Source: Microbacterium arborescens | Lineage (GTDB): Bacteria; Actinomycetota; Actinomycetes; Actinomycetales; Microbacteriaceae | Direction of reading: 5' to 3' | Assembly: GCA_003339645.1 (NCBI GenBank) | Contig: QNUV01000099.1 | Location: 62,001 to 126,000, forward strand | DNA: 64,000 bases | Shown here: positions 51,446 through 59,600 of the stretch, one piece after another | Layout: every line of letters begins with the position of its first letter | How positions within the stretch are numbered: position 1 is the stretch's first letter | Notes under the pieces: generated by a model | The model's input: the letters and a program-made list of their open reading frames with translations, nothing else | Told to the model about the DNA's origin: nothing | Databases searched by the model: none | Program-made: the position numbers and the translations under genes

Positions 51446-52348
51446 TCAGCCCGCGTTCGCGACGAGCCACGACTCGGCGTTCACGTACGCGCCGTCGACG
51501 ACGATCTCGAGGTGCAGGTGCGTTCCGAACGCACGGCCCGTGTCGCCCACCTGGCCGAGCAGCTGGCCCGCCGAGACGGTGTCGCCGACCTGCACCGCGC
51601 GGGTGCCCCAGTCCATGTGGGCGTAGAGGCTCGTGACGTTGGTGCCGTTGATGTTGTGCGCGACCTTGACGTACACGCCCCAGCCCGGACCGCTCTCGCT
51701 CGACGCGACGACCGTGCCGTCGGCGACCGAGTAGATCGGCGTGCCACGGTCGGCCATGTAGTCGGTGCCGCGGTGACCGGCGTACGGGGTGCCGAAGTTG
51801 TTGAACGACATCAGAGGACGACGCACGAGACCGGAACCCGGCGCGACGAGCGGAATCGACTGGCTGTACGACGTCGAGGATGCGGTCGAGCTGCTCGCGG
51901 AGATGCGGTTGGCGAGAGCCTCGGCGGCTGCCTTCGCGGCGGCCTCCTCGTCCTTCTTCTTCTGGATCTCTTCGGGTGTGGTCGCCGTGAACCCGCTGCG
52001 GTCGAGGGAAGCGGGGCCCACCTCGGACGCGACGACGATCGACTGCGCATTGTCGGCGGCCACCTGCTGCAGCGTCATCGCATCGGCCGACGTACCGCGC
52101 ACGGCGGCGAAGGCCGGGATGGCGACGGTCGCCACGAGACCCACCACGGCAGCGACCGTGAAGGTGCTGCGGACGGGGTGGACCCGACGTCGGCTGCGGC
52201 GGGCGGCGCGGTTCTCAATGGTCGCGACGTCCCGTGATTGCTTCTTTGCTGTCGGGAAGCGGCGGCCACGCAGGGCGCGACCAGAGCGGTCGGGATTCGT
52301 CGCGTCGACCTCGGGTACGTCTACCGACGAATCGTTGTTTTCAGCCAA
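51446..52348 (-). CDS. M23 family metallopeptidase (peptidoglycan endopeptidase)
   Basis: A 300-residue protein: a basic N-terminal region, one transmembrane segment (FTVAAVVGLVATVAIPAFA, about 60-80), a Lys/Glu/Ala coiled segment (EIQKKKDEEAAAKAAAEAL) and a C-terminal LytM/M23 domain. Zinc-site motifs are GHRGTDYMADRG (HxxxD) and THLHLEIVV (HxH). It should cleave peptide cross-bridges outside the membrane during growth or division. The TTG at 52348 is chosen because GGAGG lies 6 nt upstream. The long structured 5' leader suggests RNA-level control. Confidence 0.9.
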   Translation of the reverse strand: MAENNDSSVDVPEVDATNPDRSGRALRGRRFPTAKKQSRDVATIENRAARRSRRRVHPVRSTFTVAAVVGLVATVAIPAFAAVRGTSADAMTLQQVAADNAQSIVVASEVGPASLDRSGFTATTPEEIQKKKDEEAAAKAAAEALANRISASSSTASSTSYSQSIPLVAPGSGLVRRPLMSFNNFGTPYAGHRGTDYMADRGTPIYSVADGTVVASSESGPGWGVYVKVAHNINGTNVTSLYAHMDWGTRAVQVGDTVSAGQLLGQVGDTGRAFGTHLHLEIVVDGAYVNAESWLVANAG

Positions 52349-52385
52349 ATCAGTCCTCCGGCGCCTCTGCGCGATGGTCTGCGCT

Positions 52386-52450
52386 GGCTCGTCGATACTG
52401 CGCGTGTAGGTCCACGCGACATTCGGGTGTCACCGCGTGGACGACGAGCC
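52386..52450 (-). ncRNA. Structured leader element of the M23 peptidase mRNA
   Basis: Two perfect 9-bp stems are stacked: outer GGCTCGTCG (52386-52394) with CGACGAGCC (52442-52450), inner GTCCACGCG (52410-52418) with CGCGTGGAC (52434-52442), capped by a short GACA/TGTC stem and separated on one side by 15 nt. It lies in a ~150-nt leader about 38 nt before the start codon. It lacks the conserved segments of the ydaO (c-di-AMP) riboswitch often found before such genes. Class unknown. Confidence 0.55.
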
Positions 52451-52505
52451 GAAGAGGCAATCCATGCAGCGGTCTCGGGCGGGCTTCTCGCCTGAAGACT
52501 TCTCG

Positions 52506-52534
52506 AGGCTACCGGAAGGTAACGAATAAGTCAC
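52506..52534 (-). promoter_or_regulatory. Promoter of the M23 peptidase gene
   Basis: On the minus strand -35 GTGACT (52534-52529), a 17-bp spacer and -10 TAGCCT (52511-52506). The spacer starts with TATTCGTTAC, so GTGAC and GTTAC form a direct repeat 11 bp apart, which resembles the spaced GTxAC repeats bound by MtrA at cell-wall genes; that link is tentative. Transcription would start near 52499. Confidence 0.5.
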
Positions 52535-52632
52535 GCTGTCGCCCCCATCCCCACCCGACGCTCAGGGTCGACGCGACGCGGACCGGATCGACGTCTGCGC
52601 GGGGCGGATCGTGCCGCGAGCCGGCAGGGACC

Positions 52633-53331
52633 TCAGTCGCGGCGCGTGAGGAAGATGTGCGAGGCGACCTCGACGGGGAGCTCGAGCCCCTCGTCGACGC
52701 CATCCATCTGCACGAGGACGTAGCCCTCGGAGAACTGGAAGGTGCCGTCGCGACCGGGTACGACACCCGCGGCCCGCAGCTGCTGCAGCAGTTCGGGATC
52801 GACCTGGGCCGGCTCGGCGAGGCGGCGCACGGTGCCCTCGATCGGGCCCCCGGTTTCGTTGAGGACGCGGACGAGGCCGACCACGCCGTCATCGAACGTG
52901 CGAGCAGGCACGTCGCCGAGCTGATCGAGGCCGGGGATCGGGTTGCCGTACGGCGATTCGGTGGGGTGACCGAGCAGCTCGATGAGGCGGCGCTCGACGA
53001 GCTCGCTCATCACGTGCTCCCAGCGGCACGCCTCTTCGTGGACGTAGGCCCAGTCGAGGCCGATCACGTCGCTGAGCAGGCGCTCGGCGAGGCGGTGCTT
53101 GCGCATGACGTCGACGGCCTTCTGTCGTCCACTGTCGGTCAGCTCGAGCGAGCGGTCTTCCGAGACGACGACCAGGCCGTCGCGCTCCATGCGGCCGACC
53201 GTCTGCGAGACGGTGGGGCCGGAGTGCCCGAGACGCTCCGAGATGCGCGCACGCAGAGGGACGATCGCCTCTTCCTCGAGCTCGAGGATGGTACGCAGAT
53301 ACATCTCTGTCGTGTCGATGAGATCGGTCAT
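52633..53331 (-). CDS. DtxR/IdeR-type iron-dependent repressor
   Basis: A 232-residue metalloregulator: an N-terminal winged helix (TEMYLRTILELEEEAIVPLR, SGPTVSQTVGRMERDGLVVV), a dimerisation/metal domain with YVHEEACRWEHVMSELVERR that retains the Cys-x-x-x-His ligand pattern of DtxR/IdeR (MntR has Glu at the Cys position), and a C-terminal SH3-like domain. It probably senses Fe(II) and represses iron uptake genes elsewhere. The ATG at 53331 is preferred over the GTG one codon earlier. Divergent from serC. Confidence 0.93.
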   Translation of the reverse strand: MTDLIDTTEMYLRTILELEEEAIVPLRARISERLGHSGPTVSQTVGRMERDGLVVVSEDRSLELTDSGRQKAVDVMRKHRLAERLLSDVIGLDWAYVHEEACRWEHVMSELVERRLIELLGHPTESPYGNPIPGLDQLGDVPARTFDDGVVGLVRVLNETGGPIEGTVRRLAEPAQVDPELLQQLRAAGVVPGRDGTFQFSEGYVLVQMDGVDEGLELPVEVASHIFLTRRD

Positions 53332-53455
53332 CACAGCCCTTGTCGTGCGCGTGGTCGGAAGAACCCCAGCCTATCCGCTGGCGAGGACATGCGAGGCTGC
53401 CCTTACCTCCTGCTCATGGCACGGCGGGTCCGGACACCGCCTCTAGAATCGGCTC

Positions 53456-54568
53456 ATGGCGCACGTCACCCTGCCCCGAGACATCCTTCCTCGCGACGGC
53501 CGCTTCGGCTGCGGTCCCGCCAAGATCCGCCCCGAGCAGGTCGCCGCCCTGTCGGGTCCCGGCTCGATCCTGCTCGGCACGTCGCACCGGCAGTCGCCGG
53601 TGAAGAGCCTCGTCGGCCAGGTCCGCTCCGGTCTCTCCGACCTGCTGCGACTGCCGAACGGCTACGAGATCATCCTCGGCAACGGCGGATCGACCGCCTT
53701 CTGGGATGCCGCAGCATTCGGCCTCATCGAGAACCGCAGCCAGAACCTCGTCTTCGGCGAGTTCGGCGGCAAGTTCGGTGCGGCCGCATCCGTGCCCTGG
53801 CTGCAGGCGCCCGACATCCGCAAGGCCGAGCCCGGTTCGAGCATCACGGCGGAGCCCGTCGAGGGCGTCGACGTCTACGCCTGGCCTCACAACGAGACCT
53901 CGACGGGTGTCGCCGCTCCCGTGCGCCGCGTCGCCGGCGACGAGGGCGCGCTGACGGTCATCGACGCCACGAGCGCGGCCGGCGGCATCGACTTCTCGGT
54001 CTCGCAGTGCGACGTCTACTACTTCGCCCCGCAGAAGAACCTCGGCTCCGACGGCGGCATCTGGTTCGCCGCGGTCTCGCCCGCGGCGATCGAGCGGATC
54101 GAGCGAGTCGCCGCCTCGGGTCGCTACATCCCCGAGTTCCTGAGCCTGAAGAACGCGCTCGACAACTCGCGGCTCAACCAGACGCTGAACACGCCTGCCG
54201 TCGCGACGCTGTACCTGCTCGACAAGCAGCTCGAGTGGATCCACAGCAACGGTGGCCTGCAGTGGGCCGCCGACCGCACTGCGGAATCATCGTCCGCACT
54301 GTACGACTGGGCCGAGGCTTCGGAGCACGCGACGCCCTTCGTCGCCGATCCCGCCGACCGCTCCCCCGTCGTGGTCACGATCGACTTCGATGAGACCGTC
54401 GACGCCGCCGCCGTCGCCAAGAGCCTGCGCGGCAACGGCATCGTCGACACCGAGCCCTACCGCAAGCTCGGCCGCAACCAGCTGCGCATCGCCACGTTCG
54501 TCTCGATCGAGCCCGACGACGTGCGCCAGCTCATCAAGTGCATCGACTACACGATCGACCGTCTCTGA
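53456..54568 (+). CDS. serC: Phosphoserine aminotransferase
   Basis: A 370-residue PLP-dependent aminotransferase that converts 3-phosphohydroxypyruvate and glutamate to phosphoserine in serine synthesis. It starts with RDILPRDGRFGCGPAKIRPE, the actinobacterial SerC opening. The PLP lysine lies in YYFAPQKNLGSDGG (about residue 194), and GNGGSTAFWD binds the cofactor phosphate. The ATG at 53456 lies 6 nt after TAGAAT, predicting a leaderless mRNA. A strong bidirectional terminator follows. Confidence 0.96.
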   Translation: MAHVTLPRDILPRDGRFGCGPAKIRPEQVAALSGPGSILLGTSHRQSPVKSLVGQVRSGLSDLLRLPNGYEIILGNGGSTAFWDAAAFGLIENRSQNLVFGEFGGKFGAAASVPWLQAPDIRKAEPGSSITAEPVEGVDVYAWPHNETSTGVAAPVRRVAGDEGALTVIDATSAAGGIDFSVSQCDVYYFAPQKNLGSDGGIWFAAVSPAAIERIERVAASGRYIPEFLSLKNALDNSRLNQTLNTPAVATLYLLDKQLEWIHSNGGLQWAADRTAESSSALYDWAEASEHATPFVADPADRSPVVVTIDFDETVDAAAVAKSLRGNGIVDTEPYRKLGRNQLRIATFVSIEPDDVRQLIKCIDYTIDRL

Positions 54569-54586
54569 CGGCGGCGCACCGCTGAG

Positions 54587-54629
54587 ACGACAGAAGGGAT
54601 GCCGCACCGCGCGGCATCCCTTCTGTCGT
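54587..54629. terminator. Bidirectional terminator between serC and the DUF3027 gene
   Basis: A 19-bp perfect inverted repeat (ACGACAGAAGGGATGCCGC, loop ACCGC, complement) centred between the convergent serC and DUF3027 stops, with short T/A ends on both sides. The strongest hairpin of the window. Confidence 0.9.
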
Positions 54630-54644
54630 TCTGGGCGAGAGCGG

Positions 54645-55388
54645 TCAGCGCTCCCAGGGCGATTCGTCGTGGTCGGACTCGTCATCCTCGTCGTCGTCGG
54701 ACTCGTCGTCGTCGGACTCGTCATCCTCGTCGTCCTCGGAGTCCTCGTCTGATTCGTCGTCTGCCGCCCCGGCGTCGAGGGCGTCGATGTCGACCCCGTC
54801 GACGTCGCCCGCGTGGGTGACGGCCGTGCTGCCGTCGGCGAAGTCGTCGTCGTCCGCATCGTCATCGTCATCGTCGATGTCGTCGGCATCGTCGAGGTCG
54901 ACCGCGTCATCATCATCGAGATCGTCGTCGGAGTCGTCCTCGTCGGCAGCGGCCTGGGCAGCCTGATACTCGGCGAGCCGCACGGCCCAGGGCACCCACT
55001 CGGGGGCCAGGAGGGCACCGGCGGCGGGGAGCAGTTCGACTTCGAGAACCGTCGGCTCGGCGTCCTCGACCACCGCGACACTGACGGTCCAGAGCCACCC
55101 GGGGTACCCGGCGAGACGGTTCGCGAAACGCAGCGAGACCACACCGTCGGCCTCGACCACGTAGTCGACCGGGTCGCCGACCGTCGAGGCAGGGGTGATC
55201 TCGGCGAGCGCCGCCAGGGCCAGATCGTGCGCGGCGAGCAGACGCTCGTCGACGGTCACCGGATCGGTCGGCACAGCGTCCTCGGTTGCCGGAGCATCCT
55301 CCGAGACGGCGGTCACTTCGGCGACGGGCTCGGCGGACCCGGGCTCGTGCGACGTCGAGGCGTCGGGAGAGTCAGGCGTCGAGGTCAT
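54645..55388 (-). CDS. DUF3027 protein with hyperacidic C-terminus
   Basis: A 247-residue protein. Residues ~45-145 are the conserved DUF3027 core of Actinobacteria (ERLLAAHDLALAALAEI, LRFANRLAGYPGWLWTVSVA, PTVLEVELLPAAGALLAPEW). The C-terminal ~90 residues are almost only Asp and Glu with some Ser, a polyanionic tail that could mimic DNA or bind cations. Function unknown. The ATG at 55388 overlaps the end of the cold-shock gene by 17 bp, so the two are coupled, which fits a role in nucleic-acid binding or transcription. Confidence 0.85.
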   Translation of the reverse strand: MTSTPDSPDASTSHEPGSAEPVAEVTAVSEDAPATEDAVPTDPVTVDERLLAAHDLALAALAEITPASTVGDPVDYVVEADGVVSLRFANRLAGYPGWLWTVSVAVVEDAEPTVLEVELLPAAGALLAPEWVPWAVRLAEYQAAQAAADEDDSDDDLDDDDAVDLDDADDIDDDDDDADDDDFADGSTAVTHAGDVDGVDIDALDAGAADDESDEDSEDDEDDESDDDESDDDEDDESDHDESPWER

Positions 55389-55755
55389 CGGCGACCTTGC
55401 GCAGCACCGCGGCGATCTTCTTGCCGTGACCCGAGCTGGGGTACCGGCCGCGACGGAGGTCGGCACCGATGCCGTCGAGGAGCTTGACGAGGTCCTCGAC
55501 GATGATCGCCATGTCGTCCGCGGGCTTGCGGTTGCGCTTGCTCAGGCTGACGGGAGCCTCGAGCACGCGAACGGCCAGGGCCTGCAGACCGCGCTTGCCG
55601 TCGGCGACGCCGAACTCCAGGCGCGTGCCGGGCTTGAGCGACTCGGTGCCCGCCGGGAGTGCCGTGGCGTGCAGGAAGACGTCCTGGCCGTCATCGGAGG
55701 AGATGAAGCCGAACCCCTTCTCGTCGTCGTAGAACCTGACCTTGCCGGTGGGCAT
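55372..55755 (-). CDS. Cold-shock domain protein with C-terminal extension
   Basis: A 127-residue protein. Residues 1-66 form a cold-shock domain with GKVRFYDDEKGFGFIS (RNP1) and QDVFLHATAL (RNP2) for single-stranded nucleic acid. A ~60-residue helical tail (SKRNRKPADDMAIIVEDLVK, RGRYPSSGHGKKIAAVLRKV) is characteristic of the long actinobacterial type. The ATG follows GCGAGG. The leader contains GCCGGG/CCCGGC and CCGCG/CGCGG hairpins. Upstream partner of the DUF3027 gene, with which it overlaps. Confidence 0.92.
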   Translation of the reverse strand: MPTGKVRFYDDEKGFGFISSDDGQDVFLHATALPAGTESLKPGTRLEFGVADGKRGLQALAVRVLEAPVSLSKRNRKPADDMAIIVEDLVKLLDGIGADLRRGRYPSSGHGKKIAAVLRKVADDLDA

Positions 55756-55867
55756 GTGCGTACCTCGCTGTCACGGACCGCGTTTCGCGGGCAGAACGGA
55801 ATGCCGGGACCGTTTGAGCCCCGGCAACCAGCCTACGGCACCGCCGCGAAGCGCTACGCTGATGCGG

Positions 55868-56143
55868 ATGAGCACGCGCAGCACGGGCGACGACCTTCCG
55901 GTCCGCCGTATAGACCGCATCCTCGCGTTCATGTCGCTGGGACTGCTGATCCTGGCGATCGTCTGCTTCTTCGCGATCATCATCGGCACCGCGACCGGCA
56001 TGGAGCAGGCGGACTTCGGCTCGGGGGTGTGGCCGACGGTCAGCGCGATCGTGTGGATCGCCCCGCCGATCGCGTTCGCCCTGCTGCTGACGGTGCTCAT
56101 CATGACCTTCATCCGACGGAGCCGGGCCAACAAGGGCCGGTGA
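55868..56143 (+). CDS. Small two-helix membrane protein
   Basis: A 91-residue membrane protein with two helices (ILAFMSLGLLILAIVCFFAI and SAIVWIAPPIAFALLLTVLI) and a basic tail. It belongs to the multidrug-ligase-like small proteins found at this place in Microbacteriaceae; no function known. The ATG at 55868 lies 7 nt after TACGCT (leaderless type); the ATG at 55862 is too close to it. It is followed after 1 bp by the helicase-associated gene. Confidence 0.7.
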   Translation: MSTRSTGDDLPVRRIDRILAFMSLGLLILAIVCFFAIIIGTATGMEQADFGSGVWPTVSAIVWIAPPIAFALLLTVLIMTFIRRSRANKGR

Positions 56144-56144
56144 C

Positions 56145-57872
56145 GTGTCTCCTGTCGACGCCCGTGCCCTCGCGAGCTGGCTCGCCACGGTCGACGACGA
56201 CGTCCTGACGGCACTCCTGCGTCGACGCCGCGTCTCGACCGACGCCGCGTGGGCCGACTTCTTCGACGCCGCCGAAGCGCTGCTCGACCCCACGGCGGTG
56301 GCGAAGGCCGCCCCGCTGCTGTCCCGGCCGCTCGTCGACGCCATGGATCAGGCCGTCGCCTCGGGCGAGCCGGTGCCCCCGGGCACGGCACGCGACGAGC
56401 TGCTGCACCTCGGACTCGTCTCCCCCGAGGGCCTGCCCTACGCCGGCGCGGCGGCCGCATGGCGCGACCTCTCGCGACCCGAGACCCCGGATCCGGCGAC
56501 CGCGGGAGCTGCCGCGGAGGATGACGCGCAGCTGGCCGAACGAGCTTTCACCGCGCTCTCGTCGCTCGCCGACGTTCTCTCGCTGACACAGCCGTCACCC
56601 CTCGGACGCACCGGCGCCGGAACTCTGGGCGCCGGCGATCGCCGCCGGCTGGTCGATGCGGGAGCCGTGGCGGATGCCGCGACGGTCGACCTCGTGATCG
56701 GCATCGGTCTCGACGCCGGGCTGCTGAGAGCGGTGGACCGGGAATGGCGGGTCACGACGGACGGGAGCGCGTGGCTCCTGCGCGGATCGGTCGATCGTTG
56801 GGTCGAGACCGCGTCACACCTCCGCGACGCCCTCCCCGCCGCGTTGCGCACGGAGAACGGCGGTTGGCGGCCGCCGGCCGAATGGCACCTCGCCTACCCG
56901 CTCGATCCTCAGTGGCCGGCTCGGGCCGGCCGCCTCGCGGCGCAGTGGCGGCTCTGGGCGATCATCGACGCCTCGGGCCGACCGGCAGCATGGGCGACGG
57001 CGATGGCGGACGGCGGCGACGTCGACCGGGAGACCCTGCAGGCGCACCTGCCCGGCGAGGTCGACCGCATCTTCCTCCAGAACGACCTCACCGCGATCGC
57101 CCCGGGACCCCTCGAACCCGCGATCGATGCGCGGCTGCGCCGGGCGGCGCGACGCGAATCGCGCGCGCAGGCATCGACCTACCGGTTCTCCGCCGAATCG
57201 ATCGGAGCGGCGCTCGCGGCCGGAGAGGATCCGGCATCCCTCGCCGAATTCCTCACCGCGATCTCGCTGACCGGCCTGCCGCAGCCGCTGGCGTACGAGC
57301 TCGAGCGCGCGGCGCAGCGCCACGGGCGCCTGCGCGTGGGGACCGATGCGACCGGCCGTACCCAGGTCACCGCATCCGAGCCGACTGCTCTCGACACGCT
57401 CGCGGTCGACCAGGCGTTGCGCCCGCTCGGTCTCATCCGCGACGGTGACCGGCTCATCAGCCGCAGCTCGGTGGACGCCGTCTTCTGGATGCTGAGCGAC
57501 GCCCGCTATCCCGTCGCCGCGGTCGACGCGGACGGACGGGTACGCATCCTCGACCGCGCCCGCCTGACCGATTCCTCACCGGGAACGGCGGCGGGTGCCG
57601 ACGACGCGTCGTATGCGCCACTCGTCGAGCGTATGCGCCGCGCTCACTCCTCCGACGACGCGGATGCCGCGTGGCTGGGGCGCGAGCTCGAGCAGGCCGT
57701 CAAGGCGCGGGCGGTGATCGAGGTGAGCGTGCGGCTGCCGGACGGCACGACGCGCGACTTCGTGCTCGAGGCGACCGGCCTCGGAGGCGGTCGTCTCCGC
57801 GGCCGCGACCGCGCATCGGATGTCGAGCGCACCCTGCCGGTGTCGAGCATCGTCTCGGCGCGTCTGACCTGA
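56145..57872 (+). CDS. Helicase-associated domain protein
   Basis: A 575-residue protein without helicase motor motifs. The conserved part is the helicase-associated (XPB/Ssl2-type) C-terminal region around 330-430 (VDRIFLQNDLTAIAPGPLEP, TYRFSAESIGAALAAGEDPA) typical of the partner encoded next to actinobacterial XPB helicases. The N-terminal half contains winged-helix-like segments. The GTG at 56145 is one base after the previous stop. It probably works with the XPB-type helicase 60 bp downstream in DNA repair or transcription. Confidence 0.88.
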   Translation: MSPVDARALASWLATVDDDVLTALLRRRRVSTDAAWADFFDAAEALLDPTAVAKAAPLLSRPLVDAMDQAVASGEPVPPGTARDELLHLGLVSPEGLPYAGAAAAWRDLSRPETPDPATAGAAAEDDAQLAERAFTALSSLADVLSLTQPSPLGRTGAGTLGAGDRRRLVDAGAVADAATVDLVIGIGLDAGLLRAVDREWRVTTDGSAWLLRGSVDRWVETASHLRDALPAALRTENGGWRPPAEWHLAYPLDPQWPARAGRLAAQWRLWAIIDASGRPAAWATAMADGGDVDRETLQAHLPGEVDRIFLQNDLTAIAPGPLEPAIDARLRRAARRESRAQASTYRFSAESIGAALAAGEDPASLAEFLTAISLTGLPQPLAYELERAAQRHGRLRVGTDATGRTQVTASEPTALDTLAVDQALRPLGLIRDGDRLISRSSVDAVFWMLSDARYPVAAVDADGRVRILDRARLTDSSPGTAAGADDASYAPLVERMRRAHSSDDADAAWLGRELEQAVKARAVIEVSVRLPDGTTRDFVLEATGLGGGRLRGRDRASDVERTLPVSSIVSARLT

Positions 57873-57932
57873 GCTCGGTCGCCGCTCGCCGCGCAGGCCG
57901 ATGCCCGTTCAGCACCGGTACGATTGCTCGTT

Positions 57933-59576
57933 ATGGCTGATGGCCCCCTGATCGTCCAGAGCGACCGCACCGTGCTGCTGGAGGTCGCCCACCCGAGCGC
58001 GGAGGATGCGCGGCACGAGCTCGCGATATTCGCCGAACTCGAACGCGCCCCGGAGCACATCCACACCTACCGCATCACCCGGCTGGGCCTGTGGAACGCC
58101 CGCGCCGCGGGGCACGACGCCGACGACATGCTCGCGACGCTCGATCGGTGGTCGCGCTTCCCGGTGCCGCCGTCGGTGTCGACCGACATCCGCGAGACGG
58201 TCACCCGGTACGGACGCCTCGTCATCGAACGCGACGACGAGGGCACGCTCGTGCTGCGTTCGAACGACGCGGCCGTGCTGGCCGAGGTCACTCGCAATAA
58301 GCGGATCCAGCCCCTGCTGCTGGGGCACCCCACGCCCGAGACGTACGTCATCGACGCCTGGGCCCGCGGCCAGATCAAGCAGGAGCTGCTGAAGATCGGC
58401 TGGCCGGCGGAGGACCTCGCCGGCTTCACCCCCGGCACACCCCACGAGATCGAGCTGCACGAAGACGGCTGGAGCCTGCGCCCCTACCAGCGCAAGGCGG
58501 TCGACATCTTCACCGAGGGCGGCTCGGGTGTGGTGGTGCTCCCCTGCGGCGCGGGCAAGACGCTCGTCGGGGCCGCGGCGATGGCCGACACGAAGACCAC
58601 CACGCTCATCCTCGTGACCAACACCGTCAGCGCGCGGCAGTGGCGCAACGAGCTGCTCAAGCGCACGAGCCTGACGCCGGAGGAGATCGGCGAGTACTCC
58701 GGTCAGTCGAAAGAGGTCAAGCCGGTCACGATCGCGACCTACCAGATCCTCACCGCGAAGCGGAAGGGCGAGTACGCCCACCTCGCGCTCCTCGACGCGC
58801 TCGACTGGGGTCTCGTCGTGTACGACGAGGTGCACCTCCTTCCCGCGCCGGTGTTCAAGCTGACCGCCGATCTGCAGGCGCGACGCCGCCTCGGCCTCAC
58901 CGCCACCCTCGTGCGTGAGGACGGCCGCGAGGGTGATGTGTTCAGCCTCATCGGCCCCAAGCGCTTCGACGCCCCCTGGAAGGAAATCGAGGCCCAGGGC
59001 TTCATCTCCCCCGCGGTCTGCTACGAAGTGCGCGTCGACCTCCCGGCGTCCGATCGCCTCGAGTACGCCGCATCGGCCGACGACGAGCGGTACCGCCTGG
59101 CAGCCACCGCGCACGCGAAGATCGGCGTCGTCCGCGACCTCGTCGCGAAGCACGCGGGCGAGCAGATCCTCGTGATCGGGCAGTACCTCGATCAGATCGA
59201 CGTGCTCTCCGACGCGCTCGGGGCACCGAAGATCACCGGGTCGACCCCCGTCGACGAGCGCGAGGAGCTGTACGAGGCGTTCCGCACGGGAGAGATTCCC
59301 GTGCTCATCGTCTCGAAGGTCGCGAACTTCTCGATCGACCTGCCCGACGCCTCCGTCGCGATCCAGGTCTCGGGGTCGTTCGGATCCCGCCAAGAGGAGG
59401 CCCAGCGGCTCGGACGCCTGCTTCGTCCGAAGTCCAACGGTCACACCGCGAGCTTCTACACGCTCATCGCTCGCGACACCGTCGACCAGGACTTCGCGCA
59501 GAACCGGCAGCGCTTCCTCGCCGAGCAGGGGTACAGCTACACGATCCTCGACGCCGAGAAGCTCGAAGCGGCCTGA
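57933..59576 (+). CDS. XPB-type DNA repair helicase
   Basis: A 547-residue superfamily-2 helicase of the bacterial XPB group. An N-terminal damage-recognition-like domain (~1-175) precedes the motor: ELHEDGWSLRPYQRKAV (Q-like), Walker A LPCGAGKT (about 208), Walker B VYDEVHLL (about 297), LGLTATLVREDG (motif III and RED-like residues), SKVANFSIDLP (motif V) and QRLGRLLRPKS (motif VI). It unwinds DNA 3'-5' in mycobacterial relatives. The ATG at 57933 lies 8 nt after TACGAT; the TTG three codons earlier overlaps this hexamer. Confidence 0.94.
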   Translation: MADGPLIVQSDRTVLLEVAHPSAEDARHELAIFAELERAPEHIHTYRITRLGLWNARAAGHDADDMLATLDRWSRFPVPPSVSTDIRETVTRYGRLVIERDDEGTLVLRSNDAAVLAEVTRNKRIQPLLLGHPTPETYVIDAWARGQIKQELLKIGWPAEDLAGFTPGTPHEIELHEDGWSLRPYQRKAVDIFTEGGSGVVVLPCGAGKTLVGAAAMADTKTTTLILVTNTVSARQWRNELLKRTSLTPEEIGEYSGQSKEVKPVTIATYQILTAKRKGEYAHLALLDALDWGLVVYDEVHLLPAPVFKLTADLQARRRLGLTATLVREDGREGDVFSLIGPKRFDAPWKEIEAQGFISPAVCYEVRVDLPASDRLEYAASADDERYRLAATAHAKIGVVRDLVAKHAGEQILVIGQYLDQIDVLSDALGAPKITGSTPVDEREELYEAFRTGEIPVLIVSKVANFSIDLPDASVAIQVSGSFGSRQEEAQRLGRLLRPKSNGHTASFYTLIARDTVDQDFAQNRQRFLAEQGYSYTILDAEKLEAA

Positions 59577-59600
59577 GCCGGTCGCCGCGCGCCGGCCGCG

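Noticed and set aside
52349-52500. ydaO (c-di-AMP) riboswitch before the M23 gene
   Set aside because: Context fits, but the conserved unpaired segments of that class are not recognisable; kept as an unclassified structured leader.
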